NCBI GenBank assembly: GCA_023423715.1
Contig: JAFAFC010000031.1
Coordinates: 1-64,000 of the forward strand
Direction: 5' to 3'
DNA length: 64,000 nt
Origin: Bacteroidota bacterium
Lineage (GTDB): Bacteria; Bacteroidota; Bacteroidia; Flavobacteriales; Weeksellaceae
The notes below the pieces were generated by a model. That model ran no database searches. It was not told the DNA's origin and was given only the letters and a program-made list of their open reading frames with translations. The translations under genes were made by a program, and so were the position numbers. Positions 9,357 to 17,403 of the stretch are shown piece by piece; positions within the stretch are counted from its first letter, which is position 1; each line of letters opens with the position of its first letter.

Positions 9357-10292
9357 ATGAAAAAGTTAATCAGTTGTGGTTTGGTTTTAGCATCGGGATT
9401 TGCATTTTCTCAGACGATTTTGAATTCAAAATCTCCTGAAGAATTCCGTAAGCTAAGAGAAGAAAATCAAATAAAAGTAGGCGATTCTGTTGTTTCTAAC
9501 AAGGTAGAACCTCTTCAATACGGCTATATCGACGAGAAAGACGTGGGTAAAAGTATGGTCGTTTGGGAAATTATTGATTTGAACGATAAAATCAACCAGC
9601 CTATTTATAAAAACAGTGACGGAATTGTAAGCCAAAACAAATCTCTTTTCCAAGTATTATACGATGCGATTATTGCTGGGAAGATTACGGAGGTTTATGA
9701 TGACGAAATGTTCGAAACAAGGTTAGCTCCAGAAGATATTCCGAATAGAGTTCGTTATGAAAGCTTATCTGACGCAGGTGTTGAGAAAATCAACGAGCAA
9801 GGAAAACCTTTAACGGAAGCTCAGCTTAAGGAATTTACGGATGTTCGTGAGGTGAAATCTGAAAACGTTAAGTTAATCAAAATCAAAGGAATGTGGTACA
9901 TTGACAAGCGTGATGCTCAAATGAAGTATCGTTTGTTAGGTATTGCAGCAATGGGTAAAGATCCATCTATGATGGGACAAGTTGGTCCTGATGGAATGCC
10001 GATTGAATCTGATGATATGTACATCGATTTATTCTGGGTATATTATCCAAATGCAAGAGAAGTACTATCTAACGCAGTAGTTTTCAATAACAGAAACCTT
10101 TCTTCAGATATCACGTTTGATGATATTTTGAATGCAAGACGTTTTTCTTCGATTATTTATAAGTCGGGGACAGGTTTAGGAAGCGGAACAATTTCCGATT
10201 ATATTCCTGGTGATGCCGAGCAACAATTAGAAGAAAGCGATCGTATTAAAGATCAAATTCTGCAAATGGAAAACGATATGTGGAATTATTAA
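9357..10292 (+). CDS. gldN: T9SS ring protein GldN
   Basis: GldN (311 aa) is a periplasmic protein that joins GldK in the outer-membrane ring of the T9SS. A signal peptide is visible (LISCGLVLASGFAFSQ, cleavage after about residue 19). The mature chain contains segments I recognise from the family: VVWEIIDLNDKINQPIY, DLFWVYYPNAREVL and TFDDILNARRFSS. The product has a single signal peptide and no lipobox (ASGFAFS, not LxxC). It ends the operon and is followed directly by a strong terminator. Confidence 0.97.
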   Translation: MKKLISCGLVLASGFAFSQTILNSKSPEEFRKLREENQIKVGDSVVSNKVEPLQYGYIDEKDVGKSMVVWEIIDLNDKINQPIYKNSDGIVSQNKSLFQVLYDAIIAGKITEVYDDEMFETRLAPEDIPNRVRYESLSDAGVEKINEQGKPLTEAQLKEFTDVREVKSENVKLIKIKGMWYIDKRDAQMKYRLLGIAAMGKDPSMMGQVGPDGMPIESDDMYIDLFWVYYPNAREVLSNAVVFNNRNLSSDITFDDILNARRFSSIIYKSGTGLGSGTISDYIPGDAEQQLEESDRIKDQILQMENDMWNY

Positions 10293-10313
10293 GAAATAAT
10301 TTTATAGTCATAG

Positions 10314-10344
10314 AAAACCTGAGTATTTTTGCTCAGGTTTTTTT
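10314..10344 (+). terminator. Terminator of the gldKLMN operon
   Basis: AAAACCTGAG and CTCAGGTTTT form a 10-bp stem followed by a T run. It sits between gldN and the FAD oxidoreductase, whose ATG is at 10348, so the oxidoreductase either depends on read-through or has a promoter overlapping this hairpin. Confidence 0.9.
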
Positions 10345-10347
10345 GTT

Positions 10348-11379
10348 ATGAAAAAGGTAGACTATATTATCGTTGGCGATGGATTTGCATCGATGTTTTT
10401 TGCGCATCAGTTACTAAAAAATAACAAATCATTTGTTGTTTTTTCCGATGGTCAGCAAGGCGCATCAAAAATATCGGCAGGAATTGTAAATCCGGTTGTC
10501 TTAAAGAAGTTTACAACATTTAGCGGAGCTTTGGAACAAATTACTAGTTTAACTAAAGTTTTAGATGAAATGGAAATTTATCTAAAACAAAATTCTAGAG
10601 TCAATGAGCCTGTTTATCGTCTATTTCATGATGTTAAAGAGAAAGAAACTTGGTTGAAAAAGGCTGGAAATGAAGATTTAATTCCTTTTCTCGATTCCGA
10701 ATTTTCTAGTTTCATTGGTGTTGAAAATCCCTTTGGTGCTGGAAAAGTAAAGCATTCGTTTCGAGTTAACGTTCCTTTATTTTTTTCGTTGATGCAATCT
10801 TATTTGAAAAACATCAATTCTCTTATTGAAGAACAATTCGATTATTCTAAGCTGAATACGGAGGTTAAAATTTATGGAGATCATTCGTATTCAAAAATAA
10901 TTTTTGCGGAAGGAATTGGCGTTAAAAACAATCCGTATTTTAAAACGATTCCCATCGTTGTCAATAAAGGTCATCATTTAACACTAAAAATAGATGAATA
11001 TTCGCTTTCTGAAACTGTGAAGAAAAAGTTTTTCCTTTTTCCTTTAAACGAAAATGAATACTACTATGGCGGAACATACGATCGCGACAACGAAACATCC
11101 CAAATTGATGCAAGAGCTAAAGAGCAATTAATTTCTGGATTAGAAGAAATGATCTCTAATTCGTACTCGATAACTGAAATTACATACGGGTTTAGACCAA
11201 CTGTTAAAGACAGAAAACCGATTTTGGGAAGTCATCCTACGGAAAAAGATATGTTTGTTTTTAATGGTTTGGGAACTCGTGGTTTGCTTAATGGAGCTGT
11301 ATATTCTGAAATATTATTTGATTATATCGAAACGAATTCGCAATTACCAGAAGAGGTTGATATCAAGAGATTTTCCTAA
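10348..11379 (+). CDS. FAD-dependent oxidoreductase (DAO/DadA-like)
   Basis: The 343-aa protein starts with a Rossmann dinucleotide-binding strand-loop-helix (DYIIVGDGFASMFFAHQLL; the usual GxGxxG is GDGFAS) followed by ISAGIVNPVV, and has the C-terminal FAD-contact segment NGLGTRGLLNG seen in the D-amino-acid-oxidase/DadA superfamily. GFRPTVKDRKPILG near residue 285 is also typical. The substrate is unknown. In many Flavobacteria a gene of this type follows gldN, so linkage to the T9SS operon is common, but a strong terminator separates them here. It probably acts in the cytoplasm; no signal peptide is present. Confidence 0.85.
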   Translation: MKKVDYIIVGDGFASMFFAHQLLKNNKSFVVFSDGQQGASKISAGIVNPVVLKKFTTFSGALEQITSLTKVLDEMEIYLKQNSRVNEPVYRLFHDVKEKETWLKKAGNEDLIPFLDSEFSSFIGVENPFGAGKVKHSFRVNVPLFFSLMQSYLKNINSLIEEQFDYSKLNTEVKIYGDHSYSKIIFAEGIGVKNNPYFKTIPIVVNKGHHLTLKIDEYSLSETVKKKFFLFPLNENEYYYGGTYDRDNETSQIDARAKEQLISGLEEMISNSYSITEITYGFRPTVKDRKPILGSHPTEKDMFVFNGLGTRGLLNGAVYSEILFDYIETNSQLPEEVDIKRFS

Positions 11380-11388
11380 ATTTGATTG

Positions 11389-12789
11389 ATGGAAAACACA
11401 AATAATCTAGCATCGATAAAGAAAATGTTGCCAATTATTCTGGCAACTTCGATTTTTATGCAGATGTTGGATTCTACAATCCTAAATACCTCTTTGCCCT
11501 CTATTGCTCGTGATCTTGGTGAATCACCATTACGAATGCAGAATGCGATTATCAGTTACGTTTTAACGTTGGCTATTTTTATGCCAGTTTCTGGTTCTTT
11601 AGCAGATAAATTTGGTACAAAAAAAATCTTTATTATTTCGTTGATTTTTTTTAGTGTCGGTTCTATTCTTTGTGCGATGTCGGTAAATCTTACCCAATTA
11701 GTCGTAGCTCGTGTCGTTCAGGGAATTGGTGGGAGTATGATGACGCCCGTTGGAAAATTGGCGCTTATAAAATCTTTTAACAAAAACGAAATCGTCAAAG
11801 CGATGAATTACGCCATTGTTCCAGCATTGATTGGTCCCGTTCTCGGCCCATTAGTTGGTGGTTACATGGTTGATTATCTTTCGTGGCATTGGATTTTTCT
11901 AATTAATATTCCGATTGGGATTTTAGGAATTGTCCTAAGTTTGAAATACATGCCGAATTATAAATCCGACAAAGTAAATTTTGATCTGAAAGGCTTTTTA
12001 ATTTTTGCATCAGCCTCTTTATTGCTTTCCATTTCTTTAGAATTATTGGGAGCTGGAAAAGGAACAACACCTGTTTTAATCATTTTGATATTTGGTTTCT
12101 TGCTGTTGTATTATTATTTTGTTCACGCCAAAAAATCCGACAAACCGATTTTTCCGCTGAATTTATTTCAAGTGCGAACGTTTCGTGTTGGGATTTTAGG
12201 AAATTTAGCGACGCGTTTAGGAATTAGTGCTATTCCACTATTGTTACCGTTGATGATTCAGTTGGCGTACAAAGAATCCGCGGTGATTTCGGGTTGGATT
12301 GTTGCGCCTATGGCTTTAACAGCCATGTTTGGAAAATCCTATGTTATTAAAATTTTAAACAAATTTGGCTACCGAAAAACCTTAATGATGAATACCATGA
12401 TTATCGGGTTTTTAATTTGTCTTTTAGCCATTCCGAATATTCACACATCGATTTATTGGTTCATTCCTATTTTAGGATTGATGGGCTTTTTCAATTCCAT
12501 TCAATTCACCTCCATGAATACGATTTCCATTGCCGATTTAAGACAATTTCAAGAGAGTAGTGGCAACTCATTAATCTCGGTGAACCAGCAATTAGCGATT
12601 GGTTTTGGGATTGCTTTTGGTTTGGTAATTCTTAATTTCTTCCAACATTCTGGATTTGTAGGAAAAGAGCATGTTCATGAATCGTTTCGGTATACGTTCT
12701 TGGTTATGGGTGTAATGACGTTTTTTTCAGGTTTGGTTTTTCGAAGACTTCATGTTTCAGATGGACAAAATATGCGTTCACAAGCGTAA
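11389..12789 (+). CDS. MFS transporter, DHA2 (EmrB/QacA-type) drug exporter
   Basis: The 466-aa protein is almost wholly hydrophobic, with about 14 predicted transmembrane segments, as in the DHA2 family. Family motifs are visible: LDSTILNTSLPSIARDLG (motif D1 region of TM1), GSLADKFGTKKIF (motif A), RVVQGIGGSMMTPVGKL (motif B) and ALIGPVLGPLVGGY (motif C). It is likely a proton-coupled multidrug or metabolite exporter of the inner membrane. A TTG at 11386 is in frame; the ATG at 11389 is preferred. It starts nine bases after the oxidoreductase stop. The substrate cannot be told. Confidence 0.9.
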   Translation: MENTNNLASIKKMLPIILATSIFMQMLDSTILNTSLPSIARDLGESPLRMQNAIISYVLTLAIFMPVSGSLADKFGTKKIFIISLIFFSVGSILCAMSVNLTQLVVARVVQGIGGSMMTPVGKLALIKSFNKNEIVKAMNYAIVPALIGPVLGPLVGGYMVDYLSWHWIFLINIPIGILGIVLSLKYMPNYKSDKVNFDLKGFLIFASASLLLSISLELLGAGKGTTPVLIILIFGFLLLYYYFVHAKKSDKPIFPLNLFQVRTFRVGILGNLATRLGISAIPLLLPLMIQLAYKESAVISGWIVAPMALTAMFGKSYVIKILNKFGYRKTLMMNTMIIGFLICLLAIPNIHTSIYWFIPILGLMGFFNSIQFTSMNTISIADLRQFQESSGNSLISVNQQLAIGFGIAFGLVILNFFQHSGFVGKEHVHESFRYTFLVMGVMTFFSGLVFRRLHVSDGQNMRSQA

Positions 12790-12844
12790 ATTTTTTGTTG
12801 AAATAAAAAGTGGATTTCGTAATATTGACAAAAGTTTTATTCCG

Positions 12845-13423
12845 ATGACTACAAATCGATTAGAAGCGTTTAGTGATGGCGTTTTAGCTATTATTATCAC
12901 CATTATGGTTTTGCAAGTGAATATTCCCGAAGGAAGTTCATTTGAAAGTTTACGTCCACTTTTACCCAAATTTTTGTCCTATATTTTTAGTTTTATTTAT
13001 GTGGGAATATACTGGAATAACCACCATCACTTGTTTCAGGTAACGTCTAAAGTGAATGGGAAAGTTCTATGGGGAAATCTGAATCTTTTATTTTGGCTTT
13101 CGTTACTTCCTGTGGCAACGAATTGGATTGGCGAAACGGTTTTTGCGTCGAATCCAGTAGCTGTCTACGGCTTTATTTTGATGATGTGTGCTATTGCGTA
13201 CCATTTTTTAGAGTCGGCAGTGATTCATGCGGAAGGTCGCGATTCTAAATTAGCACAAGCCGTAAAATCCCGTTGGAAGGAGAAAATTTCTACAGTTTTG
13301 TATCTTTTGGGAATTGTGGTTTCCTTTTTCTATCCTTATGTAAGCGTTGGGATTTATTATGTCGTTGCGATTATGTGGCTTGTTCCCGATTTACGTATTG
13401 AGAAAGAACTTAAAGAAAATTAA
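12845..13423 (+). CDS. TMEM175 family (DUF1211) membrane protein, probable potassium channel
   Basis: The 192-aa product starts MTTNRLEAFSDGVLAII, which carries the R-x-x-x-F-S-D signature in helix 1 that lines the pore of TMEM175-type potassium channels. About six transmembrane segments follow, with NNHHHLF in the second loop region, also typical. Bacterial members have one repeat per chain and assemble as tetramers. The frame is open 31 codons upstream and overlaps the MFS gene; the ATG at 12845 restores the conserved N-terminus, so I chose it. It is 55 bases after the exporter and may be co-transcribed. Confidence 0.88.
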   Translation: MTTNRLEAFSDGVLAIIITIMVLQVNIPEGSSFESLRPLLPKFLSYIFSFIYVGIYWNNHHHLFQVTSKVNGKVLWGNLNLLFWLSLLPVATNWIGETVFASNPVAVYGFILMMCAIAYHFLESAVIHAEGRDSKLAQAVKSRWKEKISTVLYLLGIVVSFFYPYVSVGIYYVVAIMWLVPDLRIEKELKEN

Positions 13424-13451
13424 GTATAGCTCACGTCAATTAATCACCCAT

Positions 13452-13485
13452 TTTGTAGGTTTCAAATCTAGAAAAACTATATTTG
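13452..13485 (+). promoter_or_regulatory. Promoter of the sodium:solute symporter gene
   Basis: TTTG at 13452-13455, a 22-base spacer and TATATTTG at 13478-13485 match the Bacteroidota -33/-7 consensus. The start codon follows 19 bases later. Confidence 0.7.
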
Positions 13486-13504
13486 TTCAAATTTAATTTC
13501 ACCC

Positions 13505-15061
13505 ATGAATTCAGGAACAGTCCTATTACTTTTTGTTTTTATTTATTTTATCGGCCTTTTGGTCATTTCGTATTTTACCAGCCGAAATTCAGATAACCAA
13601 TCCTTTTTTATTGGTAACAAAAAAAGTAAATGGTGGCTTGTTGCTTTCGGGATGATTGGGACAAGTTTAAGTGGCGTTACGTTCATTTCAGTTCCGGGTA
13701 CTGTTGGGAAAATGACGAGCGGCGATTATCCGTTCGGTGGATTCGAGTACTACATGATGGTCATCGGATTCTTCATCGGATATTTCATCGTTGCGGGCGT
13801 TCTTTTGCCTTTGTATTACCGAATGAATTTAACGTCGATTTACACCTATTTAGGAAAACGATTTAATGTTGAGGCTCATAAAATTGGTTCCATATTTTTC
13901 ATTATTTCACGTGCTATTGGGGCAACCGCGAGATTGTATTTGGTGGTGAATATTCTTCAGATTTTCTTATTAGAACAATTAGGGATTCCGTTCTGGTTAA
14001 CGGCTTTTGTCTTGTTGTTGATGATTTTACTCTATACGTTTGAAGGTGGTGTAAAAACAATTGTTATTACCGATACACTACAAACGTCCTTTATGATTAT
14101 CAGTTTGATTGCGTGTATTGTTTTCATATTAACGCAATTGGATTTTTCTTTTTCGCAGGCATATTCGGTGTTGCAGGAACGAGATTATACACACTTAATC
14201 AACACGGATGTCAACTCGAAAACCTTCTTCTTGAAAACGATTCTGGGAGGGATGTTTATTACGATAGCGATGACTGGTTTAGACCAAGAAATGATGCAAA
14301 AAAACATCTCCGTTGATAACCTGAAAAACTCCAAAAAGAACATGCTTACGTTTGCTGGAACGTTGCTTATTGTGAATTTGGCTTTCCTTTTCTTAGGTGG
14401 TTTGTTGTATTTGTATGCCATTCAAAATGGTGCAGGATACGGGCAAATTTCCAATATGGTTGATGGAAAAGAAGTAATTACCAATATTTTCGGATTTAAA
14501 GATGCTTCTGGGCAAATTCAAAACATTATGGGTGATGATTTGTTCCCAGCGCTTTCTCTGCAAGGCTATTTTCCATTGGCGATTTCGGTGATTTTTATAA
14601 TTGGTTTGATTTCCGCTTTGTTTCCGTCTGCTGATGGAGCTTTAACAGCGGTGACAAGTTCGTATTGTGTGGATTTGTTGAACATCAACGAAGATGAAAA
14701 AAGTACTGAAAAGCAGAAAAAAGCAACCCGAATGAAAGTGCATTTGGTGTTCACGGTGGTATTTTTCATTCTCATTATGATTTTTAAAGCGATTAATGAT
14801 AAATCGATTGTTTATCTTATCATGGAAGTGGCGGGATACACGTACGGACCGCTTCTGGGATTGTTTGCTTTTGGAATTTTAACCAAATTCCAGATTAATA
14901 AAAAGTATGGAATTCTTGCGGTAACGATTTTGGCACCAATCATTACATACATCATCAATTATCTTACGACAACCTATACGGATTACAGAATTGGAGTAGA
15001 GTTGATTATTCTAAACGGTTTACTCACGTTTATTGGCCTTTGGCTGATTCGTAAAAAATAA
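13505..15061 (+). CDS. Sodium:solute symporter (SSS family)
   Basis: The 518-aa protein has about 13-14 transmembrane segments and SSS-family motifs: NQSFFIGNKKSKWWLVAFGMIG followed by GTSLSGVTFISVPG near the N-terminus, FEGGVKTIVITDTLQ in the middle, and LISALFPSADGALTAVTSSY near residue 370, the signature region of the family. It imports a solute using the sodium gradient; the substrate (sugar, amino acid or organic acid) cannot be told. It has its own promoter upstream and a small hairpin with a T run right after the stop codon, so it is probably a single-gene unit. Confidence 0.9.
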   Translation: MNSGTVLLLFVFIYFIGLLVISYFTSRNSDNQSFFIGNKKSKWWLVAFGMIGTSLSGVTFISVPGTVGKMTSGDYPFGGFEYYMMVIGFFIGYFIVAGVLLPLYYRMNLTSIYTYLGKRFNVEAHKIGSIFFIISRAIGATARLYLVVNILQIFLLEQLGIPFWLTAFVLLLMILLYTFEGGVKTIVITDTLQTSFMIISLIACIVFILTQLDFSFSQAYSVLQERDYTHLINTDVNSKTFFLKTILGGMFITIAMTGLDQEMMQKNISVDNLKNSKKNMLTFAGTLLIVNLAFLFLGGLLYLYAIQNGAGYGQISNMVDGKEVITNIFGFKDASGQIQNIMGDDLFPALSLQGYFPLAISVIFIIGLISALFPSADGALTAVTSSYCVDLLNINEDEKSTEKQKKATRMKVHLVFTVVFFILIMIFKAINDKSIVYLIMEVAGYTYGPLLGLFAFGILTKFQINKKYGILAVTILAPIITYIINYLTTTYTDYRIGVELIILNGLLTFIGLWLIRKK

Positions 15062-15064
15062 ATG

Positions 15065-15091
15065 AAAATCCTCCTCGTGAGGTTTTTTTTT
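15065..15091 (+). terminator. Short terminator after the symporter gene
   Basis: CCTC/GAGG around a 5-base loop, flanked by A and T runs (nine T), begins three bases after the stop codon. Confidence 0.6.
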
Positions 15092-15108
15092 GTCCCTATT
15101 TTAAAATC

Positions 15109-15141
15109 TTTTGGCGACCCGTTAGCGAAGGTTTATATTTG
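15109..15141 (+). promoter_or_regulatory. Promoter of the nucleoid-associated protein gene
   Basis: TTTTG at 15109-15113, a 20-base spacer and TATATTTG at 15134-15141. It lies inside the upstream extension of the 15164 gene, which supports the internal ATG as the true start. Confidence 0.7.
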
Positions 15142-15163
15142 CACTTCTCAAAAGAATTTGGAT

Positions 15164-16177
15164 ATGTTTACAAAAATTATAGCCCATCGGGTAGGAAATA
15201 AAATCAATCAAGAGTCATTGCTTTTGGCTCAGGAAGAACTGAATTTAAGTGAGGATATGAAAGAACTTTTGGAAGATTATTTTTTGAAATCTTTCAAGTC
15301 GGAAGAGCAATTTCAGTTTTACAGCGATACGTATTTGGCAAATAATGTGGTTTATGGAGCCGTTTCGGAGATTTTTGAAGATCCGGAAAAGTTTCTTTGG
15401 GAATCGGAGACCATTGCAAAACATTTATACGACATCACGGAAAATCCACGTGTTCAAAATGGAGAATTGTTTATCGTTTATTTTGAAGGCGAACAAGCCG
15501 AAGGTCAAAAAATCGATAAAATCGGAATTTTCAAAACGGAAAAAAGAGAACCTTTCTTGAAAATATTTCCAGAAGGAGCGAGTTTCGAGATTGAAAAAGA
15601 TTTCGGAATCGGGCTGGCAAAAATTGATAAAGCAGCCTTAATTTACAATAACGATAAGGAAGAAGGATACGTTGTATCTGCCATTGATAATAATAAAAAT
15701 GGCGATATGTATTATTGGTTTGAAGATTTCTTGAAGGTAAAACAACGTGAGAACGATTATTTTCAAACGCAAGAAACGCTTTCGGTGTATAAAGAATTTA
15801 TCACTAAGCAACTTCCTCAAGAATTCGAAGTTTCTAAAGCGGATCAAGCCGATTTTTTAAATAAATCCATTGAATTTTTCAAGGAAAAAGAGCAATTTGA
15901 ATTTGAAGATTTTACCAATACGGTTCTAGAAGATGCCAATGTTATTGAGAGTTTTGTAAACTTCAAAACGGATTACGAACAAGATATGCAAGTGAATATC
16001 GCCGAAGAATTTCCAATTAATGAATCGGCGGTAAAGAAGCAAAGTAGAGGCTTTAAAAGCATCATTAAGCTAGACAAAAACTTTCATATTTACATTCATG
16101 GAGATCGTAAAATGATTGAACAAGGCGAGGATGATAAAGGGAAGTACTACCGTTTGTATTACGAAGACGAGAAATAA
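15164..16177 (+). CDS. Nucleoid-associated protein (YejK/NdpA family)
   Basis: The 337-aa cytoplasmic protein begins MFTKIIAHRVGNKINQESL and resembles the 37-kDa nucleoid-associated proteins, including the central LFIVYFEGE and FLKIFPEG segments and the acidic middle. Such proteins bind the nucleoid; their exact role is not settled. The reading frame is open 34 codons further upstream, but that stretch contains the terminator and promoter described above, so the ATG at 15164 is the likely start. It is a single-gene unit, with the mdh promoter downstream. Confidence 0.8.
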   Translation: MFTKIIAHRVGNKINQESLLLAQEELNLSEDMKELLEDYFLKSFKSEEQFQFYSDTYLANNVVYGAVSEIFEDPEKFLWESETIAKHLYDITENPRVQNGELFIVYFEGEQAEGQKIDKIGIFKTEKREPFLKIFPEGASFEIEKDFGIGLAKIDKAALIYNNDKEEGYVVSAIDNNKNGDMYYWFEDFLKVKQRENDYFQTQETLSVYKEFITKQLPQEFEVSKADQADFLNKSIEFFKEKEQFEFEDFTNTVLEDANVIESFVNFKTDYEQDMQVNIAEEFPINESAVKKQSRGFKSIIKLDKNFHIYIHGDRKMIEQGEDDKGKYYRLYYEDEK

Positions 16178-16231
16178 TTTTTCAGAATTGATAAATATCA
16201 TTTGGCTTATCTGATTTTCTAGAGGAAAAAA

Positions 16232-16262
16232 TTGCCCTAGTTTACAAATAGTATTAAATTTG
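16232..16262 (+). promoter_or_regulatory. Promoter of mdh
   Basis: TTG at 16232-16234, a 20-base spacer and TAAATTTG at 16255-16262 form a near-ideal Bacteroidota promoter, 41 bases before the mdh ATG. Confidence 0.8.
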
Positions 16263-16303
16263 AGAACAAACAAAGAAATAATATCAAAAATACGTAAATC
16301 ATT

Positions 16304-17230
16304 ATGAAAGTAACTGTAGTAGGAGCTGGAGCTGTTGGTGCGTCTTGCGCTGAGTACATCGCTATGAAAAACTTCGCATCAGACGTTGTTTTAGTGGACA
16401 TTAAAGAAGGTTTTGCCGAAGGTAAAGCAATGGATTTGATGCAAACAGCATCTCTTAACGGATTCGATACAAGAATTACAGGAACAACGGGAGATTACAG
16501 CAAAACTGCTGGTTCTAAAGTTGCTGTAATTACATCAGGAATTCCAAGAAAACCAGGTATGACTCGTGAAGAGCTTATCGGGATTAATGCGGGAATCGTA
16601 AAAGAGGTAACAGAAAATTTAGTAAAACATTCTCCAGACGTAATCATTATCGTGGTTTCTAACCCGATGGATACTATGGCGTACTTGGTTCATAAAACAT
16701 CAGGACTTCCAAAAGAAAGAATTATTGGTATGGGTGGAGCGTTAGACTCGGCTCGTTTCAAATACAGATTAGCAGAAGCTTTAGAGTGCCCAATTTCTGA
16801 TGTTGACGGAATGGTTGTAGCAGCGCATTCAGATACAGGAATGGTTCCTTTGATGTCAAAAGCAACACGTAACGGTGTTCCAATAACGACTTTCTTGTCT
16901 AAAGAAAAACAAGATTACGTAGTTGAAGAAACAAAAGTTGGTGGAGCAACTTTAACGAAATTATTAGGAACTTCAGCTTGGTATGCGCCAGGTGCAGCGG
17001 TTTCTGTATTAGTTCAATCGATCATTTGTGATCAAAAGAAAATGATTCCTTGTTCTCTAATGCTTGATGGTGAGTACGGAGAATCGGATATTTGTTTAGG
17101 AGTTCCTGCAATTATCGGTGCAAACGGCGTTGAAAAAATTGTTGACGTTCCTTTAACTGATGAAGAAAAAGCGGCTTTCAAAACAGCAGCTAACGCAGTA
17201 AGAGAAATCAATGGAGATTTGAAATTCTAA
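16304..17230 (+). CDS. mdh: Malate dehydrogenase
   Basis: The 308-aa enzyme interconverts malate and oxaloacetate with NAD in the TCA cycle. The N-terminal Rossmann motif is VVGAGAVGASCAEY; the substrate-binding arginine loop is PRKPGMTREEL; VVSNPMDTM and the catalytic His in AAHSDTGMVPL are present. Length and motifs fit the LDH-like MDH group common in Bacteroidota. It has its own promoter and a strong terminator, so it is a single-gene transcript. Confidence 0.96.
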   Translation: MKVTVVGAGAVGASCAEYIAMKNFASDVVLVDIKEGFAEGKAMDLMQTASLNGFDTRITGTTGDYSKTAGSKVAVITSGIPRKPGMTREELIGINAGIVKEVTENLVKHSPDVIIIVVSNPMDTMAYLVHKTSGLPKERIIGMGGALDSARFKYRLAEALECPISDVDGMVVAAHSDTGMVPLMSKATRNGVPITTFLSKEKQDYVVEETKVGGATLTKLLGTSAWYAPGAAVSVLVQSIICDQKKMIPCSLMLDGEYGESDICLGVPAIIGANGVEKIVDVPLTDEEKAAFKTAANAVREINGDLKF

Positions 17231-17250
17231 TTTCAAAATAACATAAAATA

Positions 17251-17283
17251 AAAAAGAATGTACTTCGGTGCATTCTTTTTTTA
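17251..17283 (+). terminator. Terminator of mdh
   Basis: GAATGTAC/GTGCATTC with a TTCG tetraloop, flanked by A and T runs. Confidence 0.92.
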
Positions 17284-17343
17284 TGGACATAAGCTTGAGT
17301 ATGAGTCTTTTATACGAATTTACATTTTTTTAACGTTCTTCAG

Positions 17344-17382
17344 TGTAACAATAAGGTAACTTCGGTTGTCCTATTAGCATTG
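17344..17382 (+). promoter_or_regulatory. 11-bp-spaced GTAAC repeats with a -7-like box, upstream of the 17404 receptor
   Basis: GTAAC occurs at 17345 and 17356, exactly 11 bp apart, as TGTAACA and GGTAACT. A TAGCATTG element (one base off TAnnTTTG) follows at 17375-17382, 12 bases after the second repeat. This layout resembles sites bound by PhoB/OmpR-type response regulators that replace a -33 element. The regulator is not identified. Confidence 0.45.
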
Positions 17383-17403
17383 AGAAAACTGAAATACTAA
17401 ACT

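Noticed and set aside
10348..11379. Assignment of the FAD oxidoreductase as a T9SS component
   Set aside because: It follows gldN in many genomes, but a strong terminator precedes it here and nothing in its sequence points to secretion.
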